Positions 1 through 7,492 of a stretch of 64,000 nt of DNA are shown here, piece after piece. The DNA lies in the NCBI GenBank assembly GCA_944328445.1, contig CALVHO010000005.1, positions 1 to 64,000 on the forward strand, given 5' to 3'. The stretch is from an uncultured Clostridia bacterium (lineage in GTDB: Bacteria; Bacillota; Clostridia; Christensenellales; Borkfalkiaceae). Both the position numbers and the translations under genes were made by a program. The notes beneath the pieces were generated by a model, which saw only the letters and a list, made by a program, of their open reading frames with translations, searched no databases and was not told where the DNA came from. How positions within the stretch are numbered: the first letter of the stretch is position 1; every line of letters begins with the position of its first letter.

Positions 1-588
1 CATCCCCGTGATGGTGTTGATGAGCGAAATGCAGTCCGCGCCCCCTGCCGCGGCGGCCGCGGCGTTGGCAGCGATGCTCTCCACGTTGGGTGAGAGCTTG
101 ACCATCAGCGGCGTCTTTTTCAGGCCGCCTTTGGCCGCGCGCGTGACCTCGCGCACGCTCTCGGGGCGGATTCCGAAGGCCATCCCGCCGCACTTGACGT
201 TGGGGCAGGAGATATTGAGCTCGATCATATCCACGAGCCCGTCCAGGCGGGCGCAGATGGCGGCGTAATCGTCGAGCGTGCGCCCCGCGACGTTGGCGAT
301 GACCGCCGTGCCGCTTTCTTTGAGGAAGGCGAGGTCGCCTTGCAAAAAGGCGTCGACGCCGGGATTTTGCAGCCCCACCGCGTTGAGGATGACGCCGCGC
401 GCCTCGGCGATGCGCGGCGTGGGATTGCCCTCGCGCGGCTCCAAGGTCAGCCCCTTGGTGCTGACGCCGCCCAGAAGGCCGATGTCGTACAGGCCGTTAA
501 ATTCGCGCCCGAAGCCGAACGTTCCGCTGGCCGCGATGACGGGATTTTTGAGTTTTACGCCGCAAAGCTCGACTTGCAGGTTCGCCAT
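1..588 (-). CDS. pyrD: Dihydroorotate dehydrogenase B, catalytic subunit (partial)
   Basis: Oxidises dihydroorotate to orotate with FMN; in class 1B enzymes electrons pass through PyrK to NAD+. Only the first 196 residues lie in the window; the gene continues past the left edge in frame. The N-terminus reads MANLQVELCG, followed by ASGTFGFG near residue 20 and the active-site loop NISCPN with the expected catalytic Cys at residue 128. The start codon overlaps the pyrK stop by one base (TAATG), so the two subunits are probably translationally coupled and made in equal amounts. Last visible gene of the pyr operon. No oddity in the visible part. Confidence 0.95.
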   Translation of the reverse strand, partial: MANLQVELCGVKLKNPVIAASGTFGFGREFNGLYDIGLLGGVSTKGLTLEPREGNPTPRIAEARGVILNAVGLQNPGVDAFLQGDLAFLKESGTAVIANVAGRTLDDYAAICARLDGLVDMIELNISCPNVKCGGMAFGIRPESVREVTRAAKGGLKKTPLMVKLSPNVESIAANAAAAAAGGADCISLINTITGM

Positions 589-1352
589 TACAGTTCCACC
601 TCCCCGATCTCGAACACGGGCCCGTCCTTGCAGACGCGCGCGTTGTGGCCGTCCGACCTTTTGCAGACGCACACGAGGCAGGCGCCGATGCCGCAGCCCA
701 TGCGCTCCTCCAAAGAGACGTAGCAAGGTACGTTCATGCCGCGGGCGGCGAGCCCCGCTTTGAGGGCGCGCAACATGGGCGCGGGCCCACAGGACAAGAT
801 GACGTCGGGGCGGATGCCCGCCGCGAAAAAGGCCTCGACGGCGTTGGACTTCGCGCCGTACGAGCCGTCGTCGGTGACGATGGCGGCGTGAACGGAGAGG
901 GCGGAAATGACCTCCTCCATGCAGACGGCGGCCTTGGTGCGGAAGCCCATAAAGGAATAGAACGCCTTGCCGCTGCCCTCGAACTCGCGCAGCACGGAGA
1001 TCATGGGGAACACCCCCACACCCCCGCCCACCAGGGCGACGCTGCGCTGCTGCCCGGTCAAAGAAAACCCGTTGCCCAAGGGCAGCAGGCAAGAAAGCAC
1101 GTCTCCCGCCGCCTTTTGGCTGAGCAGCCGCGTGCCCTCGCCCTTGACCTGGTAGCAGACGGTGACGCGCTCGCCCTCGTGCGCGCACACGGCGATGGGA
1201 CGGCGCAGAAGGTGCGCGCCGTCTCCCACCGAAAGGTTGACGAACTTGCCGCAGGAAATGCCGTCCACCCTTTCGGGCAGGGCGAAGGTCATCTTGTACA
1301 CGCCCGCGGCCAGGGGGGCGTTTTCGAGCACTCTCACTTGTAGGTCTTTCAT
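588..1352 (-). CDS. pyrK: Dihydroorotate dehydrogenase B, electron transfer subunit
   Basis: Carries electrons from PyrD FMN to NAD+ through FAD and a 2Fe-2S cluster. The 254-residue protein has the FAD-binding RRPIAV motif near residue 50, the nucleotide-binding GGGVGVFPM around residue 110, and four cluster cysteines at 220, 225, 228 and 241 (spacing CX4CX2CX12C), as expected for PyrK. The start has a GAGGAA ribosome binding site eight bases upstream. It is separated from pyrF by 157 bp holding a dyad element (1379-1406) that may give this pair its own promoter. Overlaps pyrD by one base. Length is typical of the family. Confidence 0.95.
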   Translation of the reverse strand: MKDLQVRVLENAPLAAGVYKMTFALPERVDGISCGKFVNLSVGDGAHLLRRPIAVCAHEGERVTVCYQVKGEGTRLLSQKAAGDVLSCLLPLGNGFSLTGQQRSVALVGGGVGVFPMISVLREFEGSGKAFYSFMGFRTKAAVCMEEVISALSVHAAIVTDDGSYGAKSNAVEAFFAAGIRPDVILSCGPAPMLRALKAGLAARGMNVPCYVSLEERMGCGIGACLVCVCKRSDGHNARVCKDGPVFEIGEVEL

Positions 1353-1378
1353 CGCAAATTTCCTCGTTTTTGGCGAAC

Positions 1379-1406
1379 TATGCCACGCATAGTACCGTGC
1401 AAACGG
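1379..1406 (-). promoter_or_regulatory. 28-bp upstream dyad element, copy A (pyrK)
   Basis: On the minus strand this reads CCGTTTGCACGG then TACTATGCGTGGCATA. It holds a TACTAT that could be a -10 box and the inverted repeat TATGC-GTG-GCATA, here extended to ACTATGC-GTG-GCATAGT. It lies 27-54 bases upstream of the pyrK start, in the same orientation as three other copies upstream of pyrE, tgt and queA. A good -35 box at the usual distance is not obvious. It may be a promoter with an operator, or an mRNA leader hairpin. Confidence 0.6.
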
Positions 1407-1509
1407 CTGATTTTAACTGTTTTTGCACACATTTCGAGCCGAAACGGACCCGAACGCGGTCGGCTCCGCTGCAAGCGGCGCGCGGCCGAAAACCCGCCGG
1501 GCGCTCCTC

Positions 1510-2478
1510 TTATTTGCCGTACACGGCGCGGCGAAGGTCCGCGCGCATGTCCAGGCAGGCGGCGCGCGCCGCCTCGTCGAAGGGCATGCCCGCGTACTGC
1601 TCCTTGCGGTAGGCGCAGAGGATGCCGCGGGAAGAATTGACGATGCCGCCGACGCCGTCGGCGCCGAAGCAGACTTTCAGATCGTCCGCCGTACCGCCCT
1701 GCGCCCCGTAGCCGGGGATGAGGAAAAAGGTGTGCGGCATCTGTTTGCGCAGCACGGCGGCCTGCGCGGGATGGGTGGCACCCACCACGGCGCCGACGGC
1801 GGAGTAGCCGTACTTTCCGCGCGTCTCCTCCCCCCACTTTTCCACGAGCGATCCCATGTATTCGTACACGGTCATGCCGTTTTCCAGTTTCAAGTCCTGC
1901 AATTCCCCCGAGGAGGGATTGGAGGTCTTGACCAGCACAAAGATGCCGCGGTCGAACTTGCGGGCGAGGTCGGAAAAGGGCTTGATGCCGTCCGTGCCCA
2001 GGTAGCCGTTGACGGTGAGGAAATCGGACGGGAAGGCCTGTTCCATGCCCTCGCCGAGCTCGGTCAGGCCCAGGTACGCCTTCGCGTAGCAGGACGCGGT
2101 GGCGCCGATGTCGTTGCGCTTGGCGTCGGTCATGACGAAGAGCCCCTTCGACTTGGCGTACAGCAGCGTCTGCTCGAAGGCCTCGATGCCCGCGGGGCCG
2201 TACATCTCGTAATAGGCGATCTGCACCTTCACGGCGGGAACGATGTCACAGACGGCGTCGACGACGCGCTTGTTGAAGGCGAGGATGCCCGCCGCGGCGT
2301 CTTCAAAGGTCACTTCGTCGGGCGCGCGCAGCCGCAGCGAACGCACGCGCAATTTGGCCGAGCCTGCCGCGCGCACGGCGCGCAGACCGTCGGGCAGGTA
2401 ATCGTAGGCGGTATCCAGCCCCACCACCGTCGGGTTTTCGAGCGCGCCGATGCGCTCGATGAGAGAATCGAAGATCAT
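1510..2478 (-). CDS. pyrF: Orotidine 5'-phosphate decarboxylase
   Basis: Decarboxylates OMP to UMP, the last step of the pathway. At 322 residues this is the long form of the enzyme (the subfamily near 270-320 residues), not the 240-residue form typical of Bacillus. The catalytic motif DAKRNDIG is at residues 118-125; GLDTAYDYLP near the N-terminus and VLVKTSNPSSGE later in the chain are also typical. The start has a GAGGT ribosome binding site. It follows pyrE by 10 bp and is surely co-transcribed with it. Confidence 0.95.
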   Translation of the reverse strand: MIFDSLIERIGALENPTVVGLDTAYDYLPDGLRAVRAAGSAKLRVRSLRLRAPDEVTFEDAAAGILAFNKRVVDAVCDIVPAVKVQIAYYEMYGPAGIEAFEQTLLYAKSKGLFVMTDAKRNDIGATASCYAKAYLGLTELGEGMEQAFPSDFLTVNGYLGTDGIKPFSDLARKFDRGIFVLVKTSNPSSGELQDLKLENGMTVYEYMGSLVEKWGEETRGKYGYSAVGAVVGATHPAQAAVLRKQMPHTFFLIPGYGAQGGTADDLKVCFGADGVGGIVNSSRGILCAYRKEQYAGMPFDEAARAACLDMRADLRRAVYGK

Positions 2479-2488
2479 ATGTTTTACC

Positions 2489-3148
2489 TCAATATTTCGC
2501 GCCGTAAGCCGCGAGATATTCGCGGATGGCGGGCACGTGCTCGCGCCCCGCGATGACGCCCTCTTCGAGGGCGGAGACGATGTCCGCCACGGTGACGATG
2601 GAGTACACCTTCACCCCTTCCTCAGCGAAGGCCTGCTGCACGGCGGAGCGCTCGCTGCCGAGCGCCTTTTCCATGCGGTCGACGGTGATGACCATGCCCG
2701 CGACGTCCACCTTGGCGGCGCCGCGCAGTTTGGGCAGCACCTCTTTGAGCGCCTTGCCGCTGGTCATCACGTCCTCGACGATGACGATCTTTTCGCCGTC
2801 CTCGGGCTGCTTGCCCACAAACATGCCGCCCTCGCCGTGGTCCTTGACCTCCTTGCGGTCAAAGCAGAAGTTGACGTCCAACCCGTACTTTTCGTAGAGC
2901 GCCACCGCGGCCGAGAGCGCCAGCGGGACCCCCTTGTAGGCGGGGCCGAACAGCGTCTGCACGGGGATGCCGTTTTCGACGATGCAGTCGGCATAAAACT
3001 CGCCGAGGCGCTTGATCTGCGCGCCCGTCTTGTATTCGCCAGCGTTCAGAAAATACGGCGCCACCCGCCCGCTTTTGAGCGTGAACGTGCCGAATTTCAG
3101 CACCCCGCACTCGGACAAAAACTGTATGAATCTGCGTTTGTAATCCAT
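2489..3148 (-). CDS. pyrE: Orotate phosphoribosyltransferase
   Basis: Joins orotate to PRPP to form OMP. The 219-residue protein has the type I PRPP-binding motif IVIVEDVMTSGKA at residues 121-133 and the flexible catalytic loop FDRKEVKDHGEGG at about 96-108. The start follows a GAGGG ribosome binding site. An 84-bp gap separates it from pyrC and holds copy B of the dyad element (3171-3198), so pyrE may have its own promoter in addition to read-through from pyrR. Order pyrE-pyrF with a 10-bp gap is standard. Confidence 0.95.
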   Translation of the reverse strand: MDYKRRFIQFLSECGVLKFGTFTLKSGRVAPYFLNAGEYKTGAQIKRLGEFYADCIVENGIPVQTLFGPAYKGVPLALSAAVALYEKYGLDVNFCFDRKEVKDHGEGGMFVGKQPEDGEKIVIVEDVMTSGKALKEVLPKLRGAAKVDVAGMVITVDRMEKALGSERSAVQQAFAEEGVKVYSIVTVADIVSALEEGVIAGREHVPAIREYLAAYGAKY

Positions 3149-3170
3149 AGTCCCTCTCTCTTTGCGGCAT

Positions 3171-3198
3171 TATGCCGCGCATAGTACTTTGCAAACGG
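3171..3198 (-). promoter_or_regulatory. 28-bp upstream dyad element, copy B (pyrE)
   Basis: On the minus strand CCGTTTGCAAAG then TACTATGCGCGGCATA. Same layout as copy A: TACTAT followed at once by TATGC-GCG-GCATA. The centre differs (GCG for GTG) while both arms are kept, which favours selection on the dyad. It ends about 22 bases before the pyrE start. Confidence 0.6.
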
Positions 3199-3232
3199 TA
3201 AAAAACGGCGTTTTCAAGCGATCATCGCCCGT

Positions 3233-4504
3233 TCACGCCTTAAATTTGACGGCGCCGTCGACGATGGTGTATTTCACGCGGCCGTACACCTCGGTGCCGC
3301 CGAAGGGCGTGTTCTTGCCCTTGGAAACGAAGTCTTTGGCGTCGATGACGTATTTTTCGGAAAGGTCGGCAAGCATGACGTCGGCCGCGCCGCCCTCGCA
3401 AAGCGATCCCCCTTCCAGCCCCAGGATGCGCGCGGGCGCCGCGCTCATGCGGTCGGCCAGCTGCTCCAAGGTGAGCACGCCGCCGCGCACCAGCGCCGTG
3501 TACGAGAGCGAAAAGGAGGTCTCGATGCCGCTGATGCCGAAGGCCGCGAGGTCGTATTCGACGTTCTTTTCGTCGGCGTGGTGGGGCGCGTGGTCGGTGA
3601 CGATGCAGTCGAGGGTGCCGTCGGAAAGGCCGACCTTGACGGCGGCCACGTCCTCCTCCTCCCTGACGGGCGGGTTGACCTTGGTGTCGGCGTCAAACGA
3701 GGTGACGATGTCGTCGGTCAGCGTGAAGTAGTGCGGGCAGGTCTCGGCGGTGACGGCCACGCCGCGCGCCTTGGCCTCGCGCACGAGCTGCACGCCGCCG
3801 CGGGTGGAGACGTGGCAGATGTGGACGCGCTTTTTCAGCGTTTCCGCCAGCACGATCTCGCGGGCGATCATGACCTCTTCGGCCGCGCGCGGGATGCCTT
3901 TCAGCCCCGCCAGCGTGCTGTTTTTGCCCTCGTTCACGGCGCCGCCGTCGGCAAGGCTCTTGTCCTCGCAGTGCGACAGGCAGACGAGCCCGAACCCGTC
4001 GGCGTATTCCATGGCCAGGCGCATCATGCGCGCGTCGGAGACGGGTTTGCCGTCGTCGGAGACGGCCACGGCGCCCGCTTCCTTCATCTTGCCCATCTCG
4101 GCAAGCTGCTCGCCCTTTTCACCCTTGGTGATGGCGCCGATGGGCCGCACTTTGCAGAGGTTTGCAGCCTTGGCGCGGGCGACGATGTAGCCGACGACGG
4201 CCGCGTTGTCGCAGACGGGGTCGGTGTTGGGCATGCAGCAGACCTGCGTGAACCCGCCCCGCACCGCCGCGGCGCTGCCGCTGGCGATGTCCTCCTTGTA
4301 TTCAAAGCCCGGCTCGCGCAGGTGCACGTGCATGTCGATGAGCCCGGGAAAGACGTGCAGGCCGTCGGCCTCGATGACCTTGGCACCGTCCGCCGCGATG
4401 GTCTCGGCGATCTTGGCGATCTTGCCGCCCTCGATGAGGATGTCGCAGCGGCGGCAGCCGTCCGCAAAGACGGCGGTGCCGCCGCGGATGAGGAGCTTAT
4501 TCAT
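3233..4504 (-). CDS. pyrC: Dihydroorotase (class I type)
   Basis: Cyclises carbamoyl aspartate to dihydroorotate. The 423-residue amidohydrolase has the zinc-binding DMHVHLREPG (His 59 and 61), then MPNTDPVCD, TAETCPHYFTL and the catalytic CIVTDHAPHH. The open frame extends upstream, but the start MNKLLIRGG fits the family and overlaps the pyrB stop by eight bases (ATGAATAA), a coupling arrangement also seen for the ABC exporter pair at 9456-9463. Pyr operon gene between pyrB and pyrE. Confidence 0.95.
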   Translation of the reverse strand: MNKLLIRGGTAVFADGCRRCDILIEGGKIAKIAETIAADGAKVIEADGLHVFPGLIDMHVHLREPGFEYKEDIASGSAAAVRGGFTQVCCMPNTDPVCDNAAVVGYIVARAKAANLCKVRPIGAITKGEKGEQLAEMGKMKEAGAVAVSDDGKPVSDARMMRLAMEYADGFGLVCLSHCEDKSLADGGAVNEGKNSTLAGLKGIPRAAEEVMIAREIVLAETLKKRVHICHVSTRGGVQLVREAKARGVAVTAETCPHYFTLTDDIVTSFDADTKVNPPVREEEDVAAVKVGLSDGTLDCIVTDHAPHHADEKNVEYDLAAFGISGIETSFSLSYTALVRGGVLTLEQLADRMSAAPARILGLEGGSLCEGGAADVMLADLSEKYVIDAKDFVSKGKNTPFGGTEVYGRVKYTIVDGAVKFKA

Positions 4505-5432
4505 TTGCATTCCCTCCCTGACGGTTTTTGCAAAGCAGGAACAAGAGCGCCATGCGCACGGCGACGCCGTTGAGCACCTGTTCACAGATCTTGCTTTCGG
4601 GCGCGTCGATGACGTCGGACGTGAACTCCACGCCGCGGTTGACGGGCCCGGGGTGCATGACGATGCAGTCCTTGTCGGCATAGCGCAGGTGCTCTTCGGC
4701 CACGCCGTAGTATTTGGCGTATTCGGACAGCGACGGGAACAGCCCGCCGTGCATGCGTTCGAGCTGGATGCGCAGCCCCATCACCACGTTGGCGCCCGCG
4801 AGCGCCTCTTCGCGCGAACGGGCCACCTTGGCGCCGAGCTCTTCGATCCCCTGCGGCAGCAGCGTGCCCGGCGCAAAGAGGGTGACCTCCGCGCCCAGCT
4901 TGGTAAGGCCGTAGAGGTTGCTCTTGGCCACGCGGGAGTGCTTGATGTCCCCGAGGATGGCCACTTTCAGGCCCTTGAAGGCGCCGAACTTTTCGCGCAT
5001 GGTGTAAAAATCGAGCAGCGCCTGGGTGGGGTGCTCGTTGATGCCGTCCCCGCCGTTGACCACCGACGCGCGCACGTGCGACGCCAGCAGGCGGGGCGCG
5101 CCGCCCATCGGGTGGCGGATGACGATGATGTCGTTTTTCATGGCGTCGAGGGTGTAGCCCGTGTCGATGAGCGTTTCCCCCTTCTGCACCGAGCTCGACG
5201 AGGCGGAGATGTTCACTGTGCCCGCGCCGAGGTATTTGGCCGCCAGCTCGAAGGAGCAGCGGGTGCGGGTGCTGTTTTCATAGAACAGCGTGGTGACGGT
5301 GCGCCCTTGCAGGTGCGGCAGCTTTTTCAGATTCTGCGTCAGCAGCCGCTTCATGCCCACGGCGGTGTCGAGAATGGCCAGGATGTCCTCCGCGGAGGTC
5401 TCGTACAGCCCCAAAAGGTCTTTTCCTAACAT
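4497..5432 (-). CDS. pyrB: Aspartate carbamoyltransferase, catalytic chain
   Basis: Forms carbamoyl aspartate from carbamoyl phosphate and aspartate. The start MLGKDLLGLYETS, 311 residues, is chosen over a longer frame because a clear AGGAG lies seven bases upstream and upstream codons read the 39-bp repeats. Carbamoyl-phosphate motif ENSTRTRCSFE, then HPTQALLDFY and MHPGPVNRGVE are present. No pyrI regulatory chain is nearby, as usual in Bacillota, where control is by PyrR. A 211-bp spacer with tandem repeats separates it from pyrR. Confidence 0.95.
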   Translation of the reverse strand: MLGKDLLGLYETSAEDILAILDTAVGMKRLLTQNLKKLPHLQGRTVTTLFYENSTRTRCSFELAAKYLGAGTVNISASSSSVQKGETLIDTGYTLDAMKNDIIVIRHPMGGAPRLLASHVRASVVNGGDGINEHPTQALLDFYTMREKFGAFKGLKVAILGDIKHSRVAKSNLYGLTKLGAEVTLFAPGTLLPQGIEELGAKVARSREEALAGANVVMGLRIQLERMHGGLFPSLSEYAKYYGVAEEHLRYADKDCIVMHPGPVNRGVEFTSDVIDAPESKICEQVLNGVAVRMALLFLLCKNRQGGNANE

Positions 5433-5493
5433 AGTTGCTCCTTGGTTTTTTGCATGGAACGCGCCCGCGGCGGGCGGCGCACGACGGCGGCGG

Positions 5494-5626
5494 GCAGCGC
5501 CCGCCCGAAGCGCATGGCAAACGGCGTTTTTCGGCGTTTCCGCCCGAAGCACATTGCGTGCGGCATGACCAGGCGTTTCCGCCCGAAGCACATTGCGTGC
5601 GGCATGACCAGGCGTTTCCGCCCGAA
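5494..5626. repeat. 39-bp tandem repeat array between pyrR and pyrB
   Basis: The unit begins GGCGTTTCCGCCCGAAGCAC and starts at 5533, 5572 and 5611 with an exact 39-bp period; the third copy is cut short and a diverged partial copy lies near 5494. On the mRNA strand each copy contains GGCG-GAAA-CGCC, a four-pair hairpin with a GNRA-type loop. The array lies in the spacer between two co-transcribed genes. There are no unique spacers, so it is not a CRISPR. Confidence 0.8.
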
Positions 5627-5643
5627 ACGCTTTGCGCGGCAGG

Positions 5644-6186
5644 CTACTCTTCCTGCGGACGGGTGATGCCGAGGGAATCTTCCCCGTCCAGCTCTTTGAG
5701 CTTCACGTCGATGTACTCGCGGCGGGACGTGGGCACGTTTTTGCCGACGAAATCGGGGCTGACGGGCATCTCCCTGCCGCCGCGGTCGCAAAGCACGAGC
5801 AGCGAAACTTTGGCGGGGCGGCCGAGGTCGAAGAGCGCCTCGATGGCCGCGCGGACGCTGCGGCCCGTGAAGAGCACGTCGTCGCAGAGGATGACTTTTT
5901 TGCCCGTGACCGAAAACCCGAGGACGTTGGCGGCGGCGTCGGGCACGAAATAGCCGCTGACAAGGTCGTCGCGGTACAGCCCGATGTCGATGCCCGCGCA
6001 CGGCACTTCGGCGCCGTAGAACTGCCGCAACAGGGCGGCGATGCGCCCCGCCACGATCTCGCCGCTGCGCTTGATGCCGACGAGGCAAAGATCCTCGACG
6101 CCCTTGCTCTTTTCGGCCACCTCGTGCGTGAGGCGGGTCAGCGTGCGGCCGATGGCCGCCGCGTCCATGAGGATGTGAACGGGCAT
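5644..6186 (-). CDS. pyrR: PyrR: pyr operon attenuator and uracil phosphoribosyltransferase
   Basis: In Bacillota PyrR binds UMP and the pyr mRNA leader to favour termination, and has weak uracil phosphoribosyltransferase activity. The protein of 180 residues has the PRPP-binding motif VILCDDVLFTGRSVRAA and the family sequences LVGIKRSGEIVAGR and DIGLYRDD. The start MPVHILMD has a GGGAGGGGAG ribosome binding site. It is the first gene after a strong promoter (6356-6384) with a leader of about 160 bases that holds a terminator-like hairpin, the usual setting for PyrR control of its own operon. Confidence 0.93.
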   Translation of the reverse strand: MPVHILMDAAAIGRTLTRLTHEVAEKSKGVEDLCLVGIKRSGEIVAGRIAALLRQFYGAEVPCAGIDIGLYRDDLVSGYFVPDAAANVLGFSVTGKKVILCDDVLFTGRSVRAAIEALFDLGRPAKVSLLVLCDRGGREMPVSPDFVGKNVPTSRREYIDVKLKELDGEDSLGITRPQEE

Positions 6187-6219
6187 GCTCCCCTCCCTTC
6201 CCCGCGGCCCGCGGCGGGT

Positions 6220-6252
6220 ACGAAAATACCCGCGCACGGGCTGTGCGCGGGG
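6220..6252 (-). terminator. Terminator-like hairpin in the pyrR leader (candidate attenuator)
   Basis: On the minus strand CCCGCGCAC pairs with GTGCGCGGG around the loop AGCCC, followed by the weak T-tract TATTTTCG. A second hairpin GGGTA-TTTTCG-TACCC overlaps its 3' arm and excludes it, so a two-state switch is possible. I could not recognise the known PyrR binding loop in the leader, so PyrR control is inferred from context only. Confidence 0.45.
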
Positions 6253-6355
6253 TACGTTCAAACAGGAACGAAAAGATCCTTCGTATCGTTCTATCGTTCG
6301 ATCGCAAACTTCGCGGCATCACGGTACCGTACGGTTAAAGTCTGTTATCGCAACT

Positions 6356-6384
6356 ATTGTAACACAATCGCGCCGCCCTGTAAA
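6356..6384 (-). promoter_or_regulatory. Sigma-A-type promoter of the pyr operon
   Basis: Minus strand TTTACA (6379-6384), spacer of 17, TACAAT (6356-6361). Five of six bases match at each box. The start of transcription would be near 6349, leaving a leader of about 160 bases before pyrR. Confidence 0.75.
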
Positions 6385-6532
6385 GCGTTCGGCCGAAGTT
6401 GCCGCAAAAAAACGGGCGCGGACGTACGCGCGCGAAAGAGCGGGCGCATACGGGCGTGAACGGGCGCAAAGGGGCGGGCCGACCAAACGGGCGGGCGGCC
6501 GCAAAGGAGGCCGCGCGGCGCCGCGGGCGCGT

Positions 6533-7234
6533 TCAGAGGATGCGCGCCAGGGAAAAGCCGAGAAGGTCGCACGAGGTAAGGAAGTAGCGCACCCCTCCCC
6601 GCTCGCAGCAAAGCGGATAGGCGCCCGCGCTGCGGTGCAGGTGACCGTAGACGACGGCGGCGGCGCCGCCCCCCTCGAAGGCTTCGGTAAAGAGCGTGGC
6701 TTCCTTCCGCGCGTTGAAGGGCGGATAATGGATCATACCGACGAGGGTATCGCCCTCGCGGCGGACTTTGTTCACGCTTTCAAAGACGAGGCGGAAGCGC
6801 TCGCCCTCGCGGCGGTAGATCTTTTCGTCCGCGTCGGTGAAGTCGGCGCTGCCCGGGCAGGACCAGCCGCGCGAACCGCAGACGACGATCCCCTCCTCGA
6901 AGCGCACGCAGTCGTTTTGCAGGAAGTAAAAGGAACCGTCGGGCGCGCTGCGGCGCAGCGCGGTGATGCCGGACCACCAATAATCGTGGTTGCCGCGGAC
7001 GAACACCTTTTTGCCGGGAAGCTGCGCCAGCGCTTGCAGGTCGCCGAGGGCATCTGCCAGGGTCATGGCCCAACTGATGTCCCCCGCGATGAGCACGGCG
7101 TCCTCGGGCGCGACCTTGGCGAGCCAGTCCTTGCGGATCTTTTCCATATGGTCCGTCCAGTTGCCGCCGAACACGTCCATCGGCTTGTCCTGCCCGCCGG
7201 GCAGGTGCAGATCGCTCACCGCAAAAACCTTCAT
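6533..7234 (-). CDS. Calcineurin-like metallophosphoesterase
   Basis: A 233-residue phosphoesterase of the calcineurin superfamily; substrate unknown. Metal-ligand motifs are visible in order: SDLHLPGG at the N-terminus, GDISW, GNHDYWW, MIHYPPF and VYGHLH. The start MKVFAVSDLH is set by AAGGAGAACGGTATG and by a good promoter just upstream (7265-7293); the frame open further upstream reads intergenic repeats. It appears to be a single-gene transcript between the pyr operon and the ABC exporter. Confidence 0.88.
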   Translation of the reverse strand: MKVFAVSDLHLPGGQDKPMDVFGGNWTDHMEKIRKDWLAKVAPEDAVLIAGDISWAMTLADALGDLQALAQLPGKKVFVRGNHDYWWSGITALRRSAPDGSFYFLQNDCVRFEEGIVVCGSRGWSCPGSADFTDADEKIYRREGERFRLVFESVNKVRREGDTLVGMIHYPPFNARKEATLFTEAFEGGGAAAVVYGHLHRSAGAYPLCCERGGVRYFLTSCDLLGFSLARIL

Positions 7235-7264
7235 ACCGTTCTCCTTGCCCGCACGGGCACGGTT

Positions 7265-7293
7265 ATTGTACCACATCCGCCGCCCGTTGGCAA
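7265..7293 (-). promoter_or_regulatory. Promoter of the metallophosphoesterase gene
   Basis: Minus strand TTGCCA (7288-7293), spacer 17, TACAAT (7265-7270), about 24 bases before a strong ribosome binding site. Confidence 0.7.
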
Positions 7294-7361
7294 GGCGTTT
7301 GGAGGCCCGCCGGGAACGCGCCCCCTGCAAAAACCGCCCCGAACGAGGCGCTTTTTCCGCC

Positions 7362-7437
7362 AACCGCCGCAAAAACCGTGCGGCATGCGTTGCGTTCGGC
7401 GGGTACACAACACAAACCGCCGCAAAAACCGTGCGGC
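7362..7437. repeat. Direct repeat pair, 23 bp, 53 bp apart
   Basis: A 23-bp sequence beginning AACCGCCGCAAAAACCGTGC occurs at 7362-7384 and again at 7415-7437. Each copy contains the inverted arms GCCGC and GCGGC around an A-rich centre. It lies in the intergenic space downstream of the ABC exporter genes. Function unknown. Confidence 0.7.
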
Positions 7438-7449
7438 GGGCGGCACAAA

Positions 7450-7478
7450 GCGCGCGCCCGCACAGGGCGGGCGCGCGC
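7450..7478 (-). terminator. Terminator after the ABC exporter genes
   Basis: An 11-bp perfect stem (GCGCGCGCCCG with its complement) and seven-base loop about 15 bases after the stop of the gene ending at 7493; the following T-tract is weak (TTTGTG). Confidence 0.55.
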
Positions 7479-7492
7479 AATGGTTTTGGGGG

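Larger units (their letters stand above)
6187..6532. other. Intergenic stretch: pyrR leader and promoter plus GC-rich spacer
   Basis: 346 bp without a gene. The part next to pyrR is its mRNA leader (to about 6349) and promoter (6356-6384). The remainder to 6532 is GC-rich spacer with one copy of the scattered motif GGGCGTGAACGGGC near 6453; I see no further gene or RNA in it. Confidence 0.6.

Noticed and set aside
6313..6345. Fifth copy of the 28-bp dyad element upstream of pyrR
   Set aside because: There is a loosely similar GTACCGTGATGCC, but the TATGC..GCATA arms and TACTAT are missing.
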